Assembly: GCA_025360015.1 (NCBI GenBank)
Contig: JANYCZ010000011.1
Span: 62,001-126,000 of the forward strand
From: Verrucomicrobiota bacterium
Lineage (GTDB): Bacteria; Verrucomicrobiota; Verrucomicrobiia; Verrucomicrobiales; Verrucomicrobiaceae
Direction of reading: 5' to 3'
DNA length: 64,000 bases
Positions 34,320-42,155 of this stretch are shown in pieces. The notes under the pieces are model-generated. The model made no database searches and was not told the origin of the DNA. It worked only from the letters and a program-made list of their open reading frames with translations. Every line of letters starts with the position of its first letter. Position 1 is the stretch's first letter. A program made the position numbers and the translations under genes.

Positions 34320-35879
34320 ATGAAACTCGGCTTCCTTTTCGCCTCTCTGCTCACCGCCTTGGCCGGTGCGGCGGATTTTGATCTTCTTATCACGAATGCG
34401 CAGATCGCGGATGGTGGTGGCGGCCCGCTGGTTCAGGGCAGCATCGCGGTGAAGGGCGGGCGCATTGTGGCGGTGGGGGTGGTCGAGGGCTCGGCGGATA
34501 CGGTCATTGACGCGGACGGCAAAGTGGCTGCGCCGGGGTTCATCGACGTGCATACCCATTCGGAAGACATCTGCCTCATCCCGGCGGCGGAGAATTTTTT
34601 GCGCATGGGTGTCACCACCATCATCACCGGGAATTGCGGCCATTCGCGTACCGATGTGGCGAAGTTTTTCCAGGAGATCGAGGAATCAAAGGTCTCGCTG
34701 AATGTGGCCACGTTGATTGGGCATGGTTCGGTGCGTGAGGAGGGCATGGGCGGCAGCTTCATTCGCGCGCCGAATGCGGAGCAACTCGCTGTGATGAAAG
34801 GGCTGGTCGATCAGGCGATGAAGGACGGGGCGGTCGGCCTGAGCACGGGGCTTATTTATGTGCCGGGATCGTTTGCCAAGACGGATGAACTCATCGCACT
34901 GGCGAAGGTCGCCGCCGCGCATGACGGCATCTACGTCAGTCACATGCGCTATGAAACGGTGCGCATTTTTGAAGCGCTCGATGAAATCATTCGCATCGCC
35001 AGCGAGGCGAAAATCCGCGCCGAAGTCTCGCACATCAAGCTCTCTGGCCCGACGGCCTGGGGCAAGGCGCATGAGGTGCTCGCGGTGCTGGACAAGGCTC
35101 GTGGCGAAGGTTTGAAGATCACGCAGGATCAATACGCCTACACGGCCTCCAGCACGGGGTTGCGCCAGACTTTGCCGGATGCTGCTCTTGAAGGTGAGCA
35201 CGCGGATTTTGTGGCGCGGGTTTCAGATCCGAAGAAGAAGGCTGAGATCATCGCCAAGATGGCCGAGATGCGTGCGCGTCAGGGGCGCAAGGATTACGGG
35301 TATGCGGTGATTGCGCGCTGCAGAGCTGACCCATCACTCAACGGCAAAACCATTCCTGAAGCGGCGAAGATGCGGCGTGGTGCGGACACGCTCGAAGATC
35401 AGATCGAGACCATCATCGAGATCGAAAAGCAGGGCGGGGCGAGCGCCATTTTTCATGGGATGAGCGAGGAAGATCTGCAGATTTTCTTGAAGCATCCGCT
35501 CACGATGATCGCCAGTGATGGTGGCCCGAGGCGTCTCGGTGAGGACGTGCCGCACCCGCGCAGCTATGGAAACAACGCGCGGGTGCTGGGCCGCTACGTG
35601 CGAGAATTGAAACTGCTCACTTTGCCGGAGGCGGTGCGCCGCATGACTTCATTGCCAGCGCAGACCTTTCATCTCAAAGACCGGGGGATGCTCAAAGCGG
35701 GGGCGCATGCCGACATCGTGATCTTTGATCCCGAGAAAGTCACAGACCCTTCGACCTTCGATGATCCGCATCATTATGCGGAGGGATTTGAGCATGTGAT
35801 CGTGAACGGTGGCGTCACGATTCGCGACGGCAAACTCACGAAGAAGCGAAGCGGCGGGCCCTTGCGGATGGGCCAGTAA
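34320..35879 (+). CDS. Secreted N-acyl-D-amino-acid deacylase-like amidohydrolase
   Basis: 519 residues from the ATG at 34320; a much longer frame upstream is antisense to ddl. The N-terminus MKLGFLFASLLTALAGAADF is a signal peptide. The amidohydrolase barrel shows GFIDVHTHSEDI (metal histidines), GVTTIITGNCGHS (the metal cysteine of D-aminoacylases), GLSTGLIYVPGSFAKTDEL, EVSHIKLSGPTAWGK, and IASDGGPRRLGEDVPHPRSYG, all characteristic of the D-aminoacylase/dihydroorotase-like branch. It probably releases free D-amino acids from N-acylated forms in the periplasm, for example during wall-peptide recycling. Divergent from ddl, so a shared D-amino-acid theme is possible. Confidence 0.87.
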   Translation: MKLGFLFASLLTALAGAADFDLLITNAQIADGGGGPLVQGSIAVKGGRIVAVGVVEGSADTVIDADGKVAAPGFIDVHTHSEDICLIPAAENFLRMGVTTIITGNCGHSRTDVAKFFQEIEESKVSLNVATLIGHGSVREEGMGGSFIRAPNAEQLAVMKGLVDQAMKDGAVGLSTGLIYVPGSFAKTDELIALAKVAAAHDGIYVSHMRYETVRIFEALDEIIRIASEAKIRAEVSHIKLSGPTAWGKAHEVLAVLDKARGEGLKITQDQYAYTASSTGLRQTLPDAALEGEHADFVARVSDPKKKAEIIAKMAEMRARQGRKDYGYAVIARCRADPSLNGKTIPEAAKMRRGADTLEDQIETIIEIEKQGGASAIFHGMSEEDLQIFLKHPLTMIASDGGPRRLGEDVPHPRSYGNNARVLGRYVRELKLLTLPEAVRRMTSLPAQTFHLKDRGMLKAGAHADIVIFDPEKVTDPSTFDDPHHYAEGFEHVIVNGGVTIRDGKLTKKRSGGPLRMGQ

Positions 35880-35880
35880 T

Positions 35881-37860
35881 TCACGGCGTGCTGGTGTCAG
35901 CACCCAGATGGCCGTTGCGGAAGAGCCATGAGGCGGACTGGTAGAGCGAGATGGTGTCATCCAGCCGGGACTGCAATGTGGGCGATTTTTCAGGTGTGAT
36001 CGTTCCGGCCTTGAGATCGATCTTGCCGAGCGTGGCCTCCTGCTTGGGTTTGAGCATGGCAAAGTCTCCCTGGGTGATGTAGGCGATCTTTTGGTAGTTC
36101 GAGACGAAGATGCGCTCTTTGTCAGGAGTGTAGCCAGGAGAGAAAACGTCCTGGCCAAAGGTGCGCGTTGTGTAGCTCCAGTTCATCAGGCCAAAGAGCG
36201 TGGGCACCATGTCGATCTGGCTGCACAGGCGGTCATACGAGCGCGGTTGGATGAGCTGAGGATTCCAGAGGATGCAGGGGATGTGATACTTGGTCACATC
36301 CAGCTCCATCTTGCCTGCACTGCCGTGGCAGTGATCCGCCACGACGACGAAGATTGTGTTGGCGAACCAGGGTTTTGATTTCGCCTTCTCCAGGAAGTCG
36401 CCGATGCACCAGTCGGTGTATTTGACAGCGGCCTCGCGGGAGCCCTGCGGCATGTCGATGCGGTTCTCCGGGAAGGTGAACGGGCGGTGGTTGGATACCG
36501 TCATAACGTGCATGAAGAAGGGTTTGCTCGCGGCATGGTTCGTGTCGGCCTCCTGCAAGGCCCAGCGGAAGAGGTCCTCATCCGCCACACCCCAGGCGTT
36601 TTGGAAGGTGATTTCGCTGCGGGGTTTGGTGCCGCGATCAATCACCCGGTAGTTGTTGCGGGAGAAGTAGGTGCGCATGTTGTCGAACATTGCATCGCCA
36701 CCGTAGAGGTAGCTGACGTCGTAGCCGCGGCTGCGGCAGACGGAGCCGGAGGTGAAGAGATTGGTGTTCATCGGCCGCCAGACAATGGACTGGCCCGGCG
36801 TGGGCGGTACACTCAGCGTCAGCGCCTCCAGGCCGCGCACGGTGCGGGTGCCGGTGGCGTAGAGATTGGTGAACAGGATGCCTTCATCTGCGAGGCGGTC
36901 GAGATTTGGCGTGAGGTAGGAGCGCATCTTGAAGTTGACCTTGAAGTGGCTCATGAAGGCCGCGCTGAGACTCTCCACGGAGACGAACACAATGTTGTGC
37001 CGCTTTTCCGCGCCTTCGTGTTTGATGAGGCGGCGGATATCGCGTGGGTCGGCGCTGGCGGGCGGTGTGTCGGAGAGTGTCAGCAGTTCCCTGGCACGGG
37101 CGAGCGCCTTGTCGGTGTCCTGCTTGAGGTAGAAGCGCTCGTAGTCGATCTCGCTCTCCCAGAACGCGGCGCAGAAAGCATAGGGGCCATCCTTCGCCAG
37201 TTCACGATTGAACTCATTGCTGAAGCGAGGGAGCTGTGACTGCGAGAAAAAATTGGAGATGCCCACCACCACGATGGCGATGCCGAGCAGGGGCACGATG
37301 CGCAGCTTCCACGCGCTGTCTCCGGCGCAGACCCAGCGCACTGCGCCTAGCCGCCACGCCCCCCATACGACTCCTGAGCCTGCCAGCGCCAGCCCGGCAT
37401 AGATGAGAGGCATCGGGTACGACTGCTGGATGTTGTCGATCACCTCCTGAGTGAAGACGAGGTAATCCACGGCGATGAAATTGAACCTTACCTGGAATTC
37501 ATCCCAGAAGAACCATTCGGCCACACCGATGAAGATGAAAACGACGGCATACAGCAGCAGTAGAAAAGACACCACCCAGCGCGCCGCCTTGCTGCGCCAC
37601 AGCGCCGAGGGCAGCAGCAGCGTGAGCAAAAACCAAGGCACCACGGCGTAGCAGGCTGCGAGCAGATCGTACCACAGGCCAGAGCCAAAGGAGCCGAGCA
37701 AGGAAAGATTCCACGCGATGTCATGCCGCCCTTGAATCATGAGGGCGAGGCGGGTGAACAGCGCGATCACCAGAAACAGGGAGGCGATCAGCATGGCACC
37801 ACGCGCGATGACTGAACGGGGTGTCAGGTGCATGACAAAGGAGGGCGGGTTGGGGGGCAT
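35881..37860 (-). CDS. LTA synthase/phosphoglycerol transferase-family membrane protein
   Basis: 659 residues from the ATG at 37860; a TTG at 37899 or an ATG at 37833 are alternatives. Five membrane helices fill the first 190 residues (ARGAMLIASLFLVIALFTRLAL, WYDLLAACYAVVPWFLLTLLLP, VVSFLLLLYAVVFIFIGVAEWFF and two more). The rest is an extracytoplasmic alkaline-phosphatase-like domain: NIVFVSVESLSAAFM with the metal glutamate, TPNLDRLADEGILFTNLYATGTRTVRGLEAL with the nucleophilic threonine, VMTVSNHRPF and VVVADHCHGSAGK. Related enzymes transfer phosphoglycerol to teichoic acid or, in Gram-negatives, to periplasmic glucans (OpgB) or modify lipid A. Which acceptor is used here is unknown. Confidence 0.85.
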   Translation of the reverse strand: MPPNPPSFVMHLTPRSVIARGAMLIASLFLVIALFTRLALMIQGRHDIAWNLSLLGSFGSGLWYDLLAACYAVVPWFLLTLLLPSALWRSKAARWVVSFLLLLYAVVFIFIGVAEWFFWDEFQVRFNFIAVDYLVFTQEVIDNIQQSYPMPLIYAGLALAGSGVVWGAWRLGAVRWVCAGDSAWKLRIVPLLGIAIVVVGISNFFSQSQLPRFSNEFNRELAKDGPYAFCAAFWESEIDYERFYLKQDTDKALARARELLTLSDTPPASADPRDIRRLIKHEGAEKRHNIVFVSVESLSAAFMSHFKVNFKMRSYLTPNLDRLADEGILFTNLYATGTRTVRGLEALTLSVPPTPGQSIVWRPMNTNLFTSGSVCRSRGYDVSYLYGGDAMFDNMRTYFSRNNYRVIDRGTKPRSEITFQNAWGVADEDLFRWALQEADTNHAASKPFFMHVMTVSNHRPFTFPENRIDMPQGSREAAVKYTDWCIGDFLEKAKSKPWFANTIFVVVADHCHGSAGKMELDVTKYHIPCILWNPQLIQPRSYDRLCSQIDMVPTLFGLMNWSYTTRTFGQDVFSPGYTPDKERIFVSNYQKIAYITQGDFAMLKPKQEATLGKIDLKAGTITPEKSPTLQSRLDDTISLYQSASWLFRNGHLGADTSTP

Positions 37861-37961
37861 GAGAGGAGAAGCAGTCTGCCGGATACTATCTGGTGGCAAT
37901 TAAATGCCGAGCGATGAATTTGGTTACGAGATGAAAAAGAGGACAAGAAAAGCCGGGGTTG

Positions 37962-37980
37962 GAAGTTGCATGACAACTTC
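37962..37980. promoter_or_regulatory. Inverted repeat upstream of the third two-component pair
   Basis: GAAGTTG-CATGA-CAACTTC is a perfect 7-base inverted repeat 40 bases upstream of the regulator start. Its right part belongs to an ATGACAAC block that recurs upstream of the efflux operon (39771). Confidence 0.4.
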
Positions 37981-38019
37981 ATCATTTGCCGCCGCAGTCA
38001 TGCCCGCTTCTTTGTGCCC

Positions 38020-38694
38020 ATGCACATCCTGATCGTCGAAGATGATTCCAAGACCGCCGCACTGCTCGACAGTGTGCTGCGGCAGGAGGAGTTTGAGGTC
38101 ACCCATGTGGGGGATGGCGAAGGCGGCCTTCAGCGTGCCTTGAGTTTCGCCTTTGATGCTCTTTTGGTGGACATCATGCTGCCACAGCGCGACGGCCTCA
38201 GTCTCGTGCGCGAGCTGCGACGGCAGGGGCGCACCACGCCGGTCATCATGCTTTCGGCCCGTGGTGAGGTGGAGCAGCGCGTGGAGGGGCTGAACGCGGG
38301 TGCGGATGATTATCTGGCCAAACCCTTTGCCATGTCAGAGCTGCTCGCGCGGCTGCGCTCGCTGCTGCGGCGAAATGTGGCACTCAAGCCCACCATGCTG
38401 ACGCTCGCGGATCTGACGTATGACACCGGCACGCGCGAGACGCGGCGCGCAGGCAAGCGCATCGAACTTTCTTCGCGCGAGAGCCTGCTGCTGGAGTGCC
38501 TGCTGCGGGCGGAAGGGCGGGTCGTCAGCCGTCGTGACATCATCGTCAGCGTGTGGGAGTATGATTTTGATCCCGGCAGCAACTTGGTGGATGTCTATGT
38601 CAGGCGTCTGCGGGAAAAGATTGACCGCGATCATTCGCCCGTTCTCATTCAAACCGTGCGCGGCCTTGGATACGCACTGCGACTTCAGCCATGA
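38020..38694 (+). CDS. OmpR-family response regulator of the first efflux cluster
   Basis: 224 residues from the ATG at 38020 (MHILIVEDDSKTAALLDSVL). A longer frame from 37966 would start inside the inverted repeat and is not favoured. The receiver has phosphoacceptor D51 in LLVDIMLPQRDGL and K in ADDYLAKPF; the winged helix has KRIELSSRESLLLECLLRAEGRVVSRRDIIVSVWEYDFDPGSNLVDVYVRRLREKID and QTVRGLGYAL. The pattern (heavy-metal regulator of the CusR/CzcR type) and the downstream histidine kinase, TolC, adaptor and RND genes imply metal-responsive control of efflux. Confidence 0.93.
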   Translation: MHILIVEDDSKTAALLDSVLRQEEFEVTHVGDGEGGLQRALSFAFDALLVDIMLPQRDGLSLVRELRRQGRTTPVIMLSARGEVEQRVEGLNAGADDYLAKPFAMSELLARLRSLLRRNVALKPTMLTLADLTYDTGTRETRRAGKRIELSSRESLLLECLLRAEGRVVSRRDIIVSVWEYDFDPGSNLVDVYVRRLREKIDRDHSPVLIQTVRGLGYALRLQP

Positions 38695-39761
38695 CACTGC
38701 GCCGCCGCATCCTACTGCACTACGCCGCCACGCTCAGTGTGTCGCTGGTCATCGTGGCGTTCTGGAGCTGGTTTGAATTCACCGAGCAGCGAGAAGTCGC
38801 GCTGAAGGGGGGGGTGGCGGCCACCTTGCAGCAGTCTCCTTTTGTAGAGACGATGGAAATCGTCCTGTATGGCGGCCTGCCGGCGCTGCTGATCGGCATC
38901 ATCGGAGGCAGCCTGCTCATGCGGCGCGCCCTGCTCCCCATTGAAGAGCTGACCGAGGCTCTCGAAAAAACCACGGCGTCCAATCTGGCCGAACCCGTGG
39001 CGCGCAGCGGGAATGGCGATGAACTGGACCGCATGTCCGCTGTATTCAACGGTATGAAAGAGCGCCTAGGCGCCTCCTTCACGCAGGCGCGCGAGTTCAC
39101 CCTGCATGCCTCGCATGAGCTCAAAACGCCGCTCACCATTCTCCACGGTACGCTGGAGCAGATGATGGGAGACAGCGGCACTCCGGCGGCGCATCGCGAA
39201 CGCATCACCTCCATGCTGGAGGAGGTGCAGCGCCTTTCGGTCATCGTGGGCCAGCTTGCCTTCCTCGCCAAGGCCGACGGTGGCCTTTTGGAAAACACGC
39301 ATGGTGCCGTGGTTCTGAACGAACTTGTGCGTGATCTGGTGGAAGATCTTACGCTGCTGTCGGCTGCACAAAACATCTCCGTCACGCTCACCGCATGCCA
39401 GCCCGCAGAGGTGGCGGGAGACCGCATGCGGCTGCGTCAGTTGCTGTTGATCTTGGGCGACAATGCCGTGAAGCATAATCACAAAAACGGCGGCATTGTG
39501 CTGAGCCTGCATCAGGATGGGCAGCAGGTCGTCTTCCGCATCACCAACACCGGGCCGGTGCTGCCGCTCGAACTGCGGTCCCGCGTGTTCGAGCGCTTCC
39601 TGCGTGGTGATGCTTCGCATGGCAGCGCCATCGAGGGCAGCGGTCTTGGTTTGAGCATCGCCGAATCCATTGCCAGATCGCATCAGGGGGCTGTGGTCTT
39701 TGAGGTGCTGCCAGACGACCGCACGCAGCTCACGCTGACTTTGCCGACTGGCCTTAAATGA
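38691..39761 (+). CDS. Short-sensor histidine kinase of the first efflux cluster
   Basis: 356 residues, overlapping the regulator gene by 4 bases (ATGA). Two membrane helices (about 12-27 and 59-78) enclose only some 30 periplasmic residues, far less than the metal-binding loops of CusS or CzcS. HAMP, then FTLHASHELKTPLTILHGTLEQM with phosphoacceptor H142, then HATPase boxes (LLLILGDNAVKHNHKNGG, ITNTGPVLPLELRSRVFERFLRGD, EGSGLGLSIAESIARSH). With so small a sensor loop, the signal may be detected in the membrane or through a partner protein rather than by direct periplasmic metal binding. Confidence 0.9.
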   Translation: MTLRRRILLHYAATLSVSLVIVAFWSWFEFTEQREVALKGGVAATLQQSPFVETMEIVLYGGLPALLIGIIGGSLLMRRALLPIEELTEALEKTTASNLAEPVARSGNGDELDRMSAVFNGMKERLGASFTQAREFTLHASHELKTPLTILHGTLEQMMGDSGTPAAHRERITSMLEEVQRLSVIVGQLAFLAKADGGLLENTHGAVVLNELVRDLVEDLTLLSAAQNISVTLTACQPAEVAGDRMRLRQLLLILGDNAVKHNHKNGGIVLSLHQDGQQVVFRITNTGPVLPLELRSRVFERFLRGDASHGSAIEGSGLGLSIAESIARSHQGAVVFEVLPDDRTQLTLTLPTGLK

Positions 39762-39770
39762 AGGATTTAA

Positions 39771-39785
39771 TGACAACCTTTTCAC
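39771..39785 (+). promoter_or_regulatory. ATGACAAC motif upstream of the first efflux operon
   Basis: ATGACAACCTTTTCA matches ATGACAACTTCATCA at 37970-37984 upstream of the regulator gene, with 8 identical leading bases. Sharing between the two promoters suggests a binding site of the regulator at 38020. Short and unproven. Confidence 0.35.
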
Positions 39786-39827
39786 TGGTAGCTGGTTCAG
39801 AATTCCGCTTGATCAAAACTGCCTGCC

Positions 39828-41150
39828 ATGAAATTTCCTTTGTTACTAATCTCCCTCGCTGTTGCGCTGACTTCATGCGCACACTATCAGGCGCGTCCGC
39901 TTTCGGCGGAGGCCAGTTCAGCGGCGTTTGCGGGGCGTTCTTTGAGTGATCCTGGGCTGCGCCAGTTCCTGGCCGAGCAAAAGGCGGCGCAGGGCACCTG
40001 GGAGGTCAATCGTCTGGCGCTGGCTGCGGCGTACTTTCACCCAGATGTCACTCTGGCACGTGCCGAGGCGGGTGAACTGGCAGCTGCCATCAAGACGGCG
40101 AAGCAGCGGCCCAATCCCATCTTCACCTTCGGTCCGCAGTATGCCAGCTTCCACCGGAACTCGCTTACTCCTTGGTTTCTGGCTGGCAACGTTTTCTATC
40201 AAATCGAAACGGCAGGCAAACGTACGCGCCGGACGGAGCAGGCGCTGGCGGCTGCGGAAGCGGCCAGATGGCGTGTGTCCGCACGGGCATGGACGGCACG
40301 CTCACGTGTGCGCGTAGCGATGCTGGAACTCCACAGCGCCCGTGAAAACATCCGCCTGCTGGAGACGGAGCAAAAGCTGCATGATGAGGCAATCAAGAAA
40401 CTCACAGCGCAGATGGAGGCGGGCGCCGTGTCACCGTTTGAGCTGACCCAGGCGCGTCTGGCGCTGAACCGTGCGCGGTTGGCACTGCAAGATGCGCAGC
40501 GACTCGCAGCCACGGGCGAGGCCAAACTCGCTGCGGCGGTGGGGGTGCCGTTGTCGGCTTTGAAAAGCGTCAGCCTCGACTTTTCCGGCTTCACGCGACT
40601 GCCAGCGCAGAGCACCAGCAGCAGCCGTCGTCTGGCGCTCACCCAGCGGGCGGATCTGATGGCGCTGCTGGCCGACTATGCAGCGGCTGAGTCCGCAGTG
40701 AGGCTGGAATATGCGAAGCAGTATCCCGATGTGCGACTCGGCCCCGGGTTTGATTACAACCAAGGGCAGAACCGCTGGCAGCTGGGTGTGAGCCTGGAAC
40801 TCCCCATCAATGGCAACCGTGGCCCCATCGCGCAGGCGGAGGCAAGACGTAAGTCTGCTGAAGCACGCTTCCTGGCGCAGCAGGATACAATTCAGGGCGA
40901 ATTGAACATCGCGCTGGCGTCTTATGAAGCTTCGCGGAAGAAGGCGGAGACGGCCGGTGCCTTGTCCCTGGAAGCCGTGGGAGCTGCCGGCACCACGAAG
41001 CGCATGGTGGATGCTGGCGAGCTTTCACCGCTGGAACTCACGCGCCGCCAGATTGAAGCCAGCACAGCGAATCTCGCCCGCATGGCGGCGGACATCGAGG
41101 CACAGACTGCCGCCGGGGCGCTGGAAGACGCGATGCAGGCCCGACTTTGA
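39828..41150 (+). CDS. TolC-family outer-membrane lipoprotein (CusC/CzcC-like)
   Basis: 440 residues. The N-terminus MKFPLLLISLAVALTSCAHY has a lipobox (LTSC), so it is an acylated outer-membrane factor. Two TolC-type repeats are seen, each with long heptad-rich helices (LAAAYFHPDVTLARAEAGELAAAIKTAKQRPNP; YPDVRLGPGFDYNQGQNRWQLGVSLELPINGNRGPIAQAEARRKSAEARFLAQQ). It provides the trans-envelope channel for the adaptor and RND pump that follow in order (19- and 5-base gaps). CzcC/CusC-type outer-membrane factors of this length are usual in metal efflux sets. Confidence 0.9.
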   Translation: MKFPLLLISLAVALTSCAHYQARPLSAEASSAAFAGRSLSDPGLRQFLAEQKAAQGTWEVNRLALAAAYFHPDVTLARAEAGELAAAIKTAKQRPNPIFTFGPQYASFHRNSLTPWFLAGNVFYQIETAGKRTRRTEQALAAAEAARWRVSARAWTARSRVRVAMLELHSARENIRLLETEQKLHDEAIKKLTAQMEAGAVSPFELTQARLALNRARLALQDAQRLAATGEAKLAAAVGVPLSALKSVSLDFSGFTRLPAQSTSSSRRLALTQRADLMALLADYAAAESAVRLEYAKQYPDVRLGPGFDYNQGQNRWQLGVSLELPINGNRGPIAQAEARRKSAEARFLAQQDTIQGELNIALASYEASRKKAETAGALSLEAVGAAGTTKRMVDAGELSPLELTRRQIEASTANLARMAADIEAQTAAGALEDAMQARL

Positions 41151-41169
41151 TTTTTTACTCACACGCATC

Positions 41170-42150
41170 ATGAAAACTCTCGTTCCTTTTGCTCTCCTGT
41201 TTGCAGTCAGTTCGCTGCATGCCGCCGATTCAGGGGGTGCTGCCCCCGCCGCCGTGACCAAGGAGGGCGACCTCGTAGTGGTCATTCTCAAAGCCGATGC
41301 CGAGCAGCGCCTGCGGCTGAAAGTCGTACCTGTGGAAAAGCGTCGTGTGCCTGGCACGCGGCTGTTTTCTGGTGAAGTCGTTTATCCGCTGGCGGGCGAA
41401 GGCAGCGGCGTGGCGCCGGTGCTTGGGGGTACGCTGGATGAAGTGCTGCGTCTCGCGGATTTGCAGGCCGCTGCGGATGGGCGCATCCTCCAGGCCAAGG
41501 TGCAGATTGACGCCGCGAAGATCGCCGTCGAGCGCGCGCAGAAAGTGCTCAATGCGGAAGCTGGCAGCGTGCGTTCCGTCGATGAAGCCAAAACGGCGCT
41601 CTCACTTGCCGAAGGCATGCTGGCGACCGCGAAAGCGCAGCGTGACATCCTCGGCGATCCCGTGGGCAAGCAAGGCGGCAGCAAGCGTGCGTGGGTGCGG
41701 GTGGCGATTTACAGCGGTGAGCTGTCTTTGCTGGATGCCAAGGCGGCTGCGAGCATCCGCACATTGGGACATGACGCCAAAAGTCAGAGCGCCGAACCCG
41801 TGGCAGGACCACCCACGGCCAATGCTTTGACCAATACCGTGGACTGGTATTACCAACTGCCGGCAGACAGCACCATGCGCGCAGGAGAACGCATTGCCGT
41901 GGAAATCCCCACGCCTGACAGTCAGGAGGAGCATCTGGTCATTCCCTTCAATGCGGTGCTGCATGACATTCATGGGGGGCAGTGGGTCTATGTCCAAACC
42001 GCTGAGCACACCTACACGCGAAAGCGTATTCAGGTCGCCCGCCTCGCCGGTGGTGATGCGGTGCTGGCCAGCGGTCCTGCCGTCGGCAGCAAAATTGTGA
42101 CGGACGGCTCTGCGGAGCTGTTTGGCACGGAATTCATGACAGGGAAATAA
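41170..42150 (+). CDS. Periplasmic adaptor (membrane-fusion protein) of the first RND pump
   Basis: 326 residues from the ATG at 41170; the open frame extends upstream but overlaps tolC. A Sec signal peptide (1-19, SLHAAD) is followed by a compact adaptor: a barrel-sandwich/lipoyl half ([23 protein letters not shown]), a coiled-coil hairpin ([56 protein letters not shown]) and a beta-barrel end ([31 protein letters not shown]). It is shorter than CusB and lacks the heavy-metal-binding (YHS-like) domain seen in the second set's adaptor, consistent with a different substrate. Confidence 0.85.
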   Translation: MKTLVPFALLFAVSSLHAADSGGAAPAAVTKEGDLVVVILKADAEQRLRLKVVPVEKRRVPGTRLFSGEVVYPLAGEGSGVAPVLGGTLDEVLRLADLQAAADGRILQAKVQIDAAKIAVERAQKVLNAEAGSVRSVDEAKTALSLAEGMLATAKAQRDILGDPVGKQGGSKRAWVRVAIYSGELSLLDAKAAASIRTLGHDAKSQSAEPVAGPPTANALTNTVDWYYQLPADSTMRAGERIAVEIPTPDSQEEHLVIPFNAVLHDIHGGQWVYVQTAEHTYTRKRIQVARLAGGDAVLASGPAVGSKIVTDGSAELFGTEFMTGK

Positions 42151-42155
42151 CGGCC

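Noticed and set aside
34233-34643. Long N-terminal extension of the ddl frame
   Set aside because: Arg/His-rich and antisense to the deacylase gene and its promoter. The conserved ddl start is at 34232.
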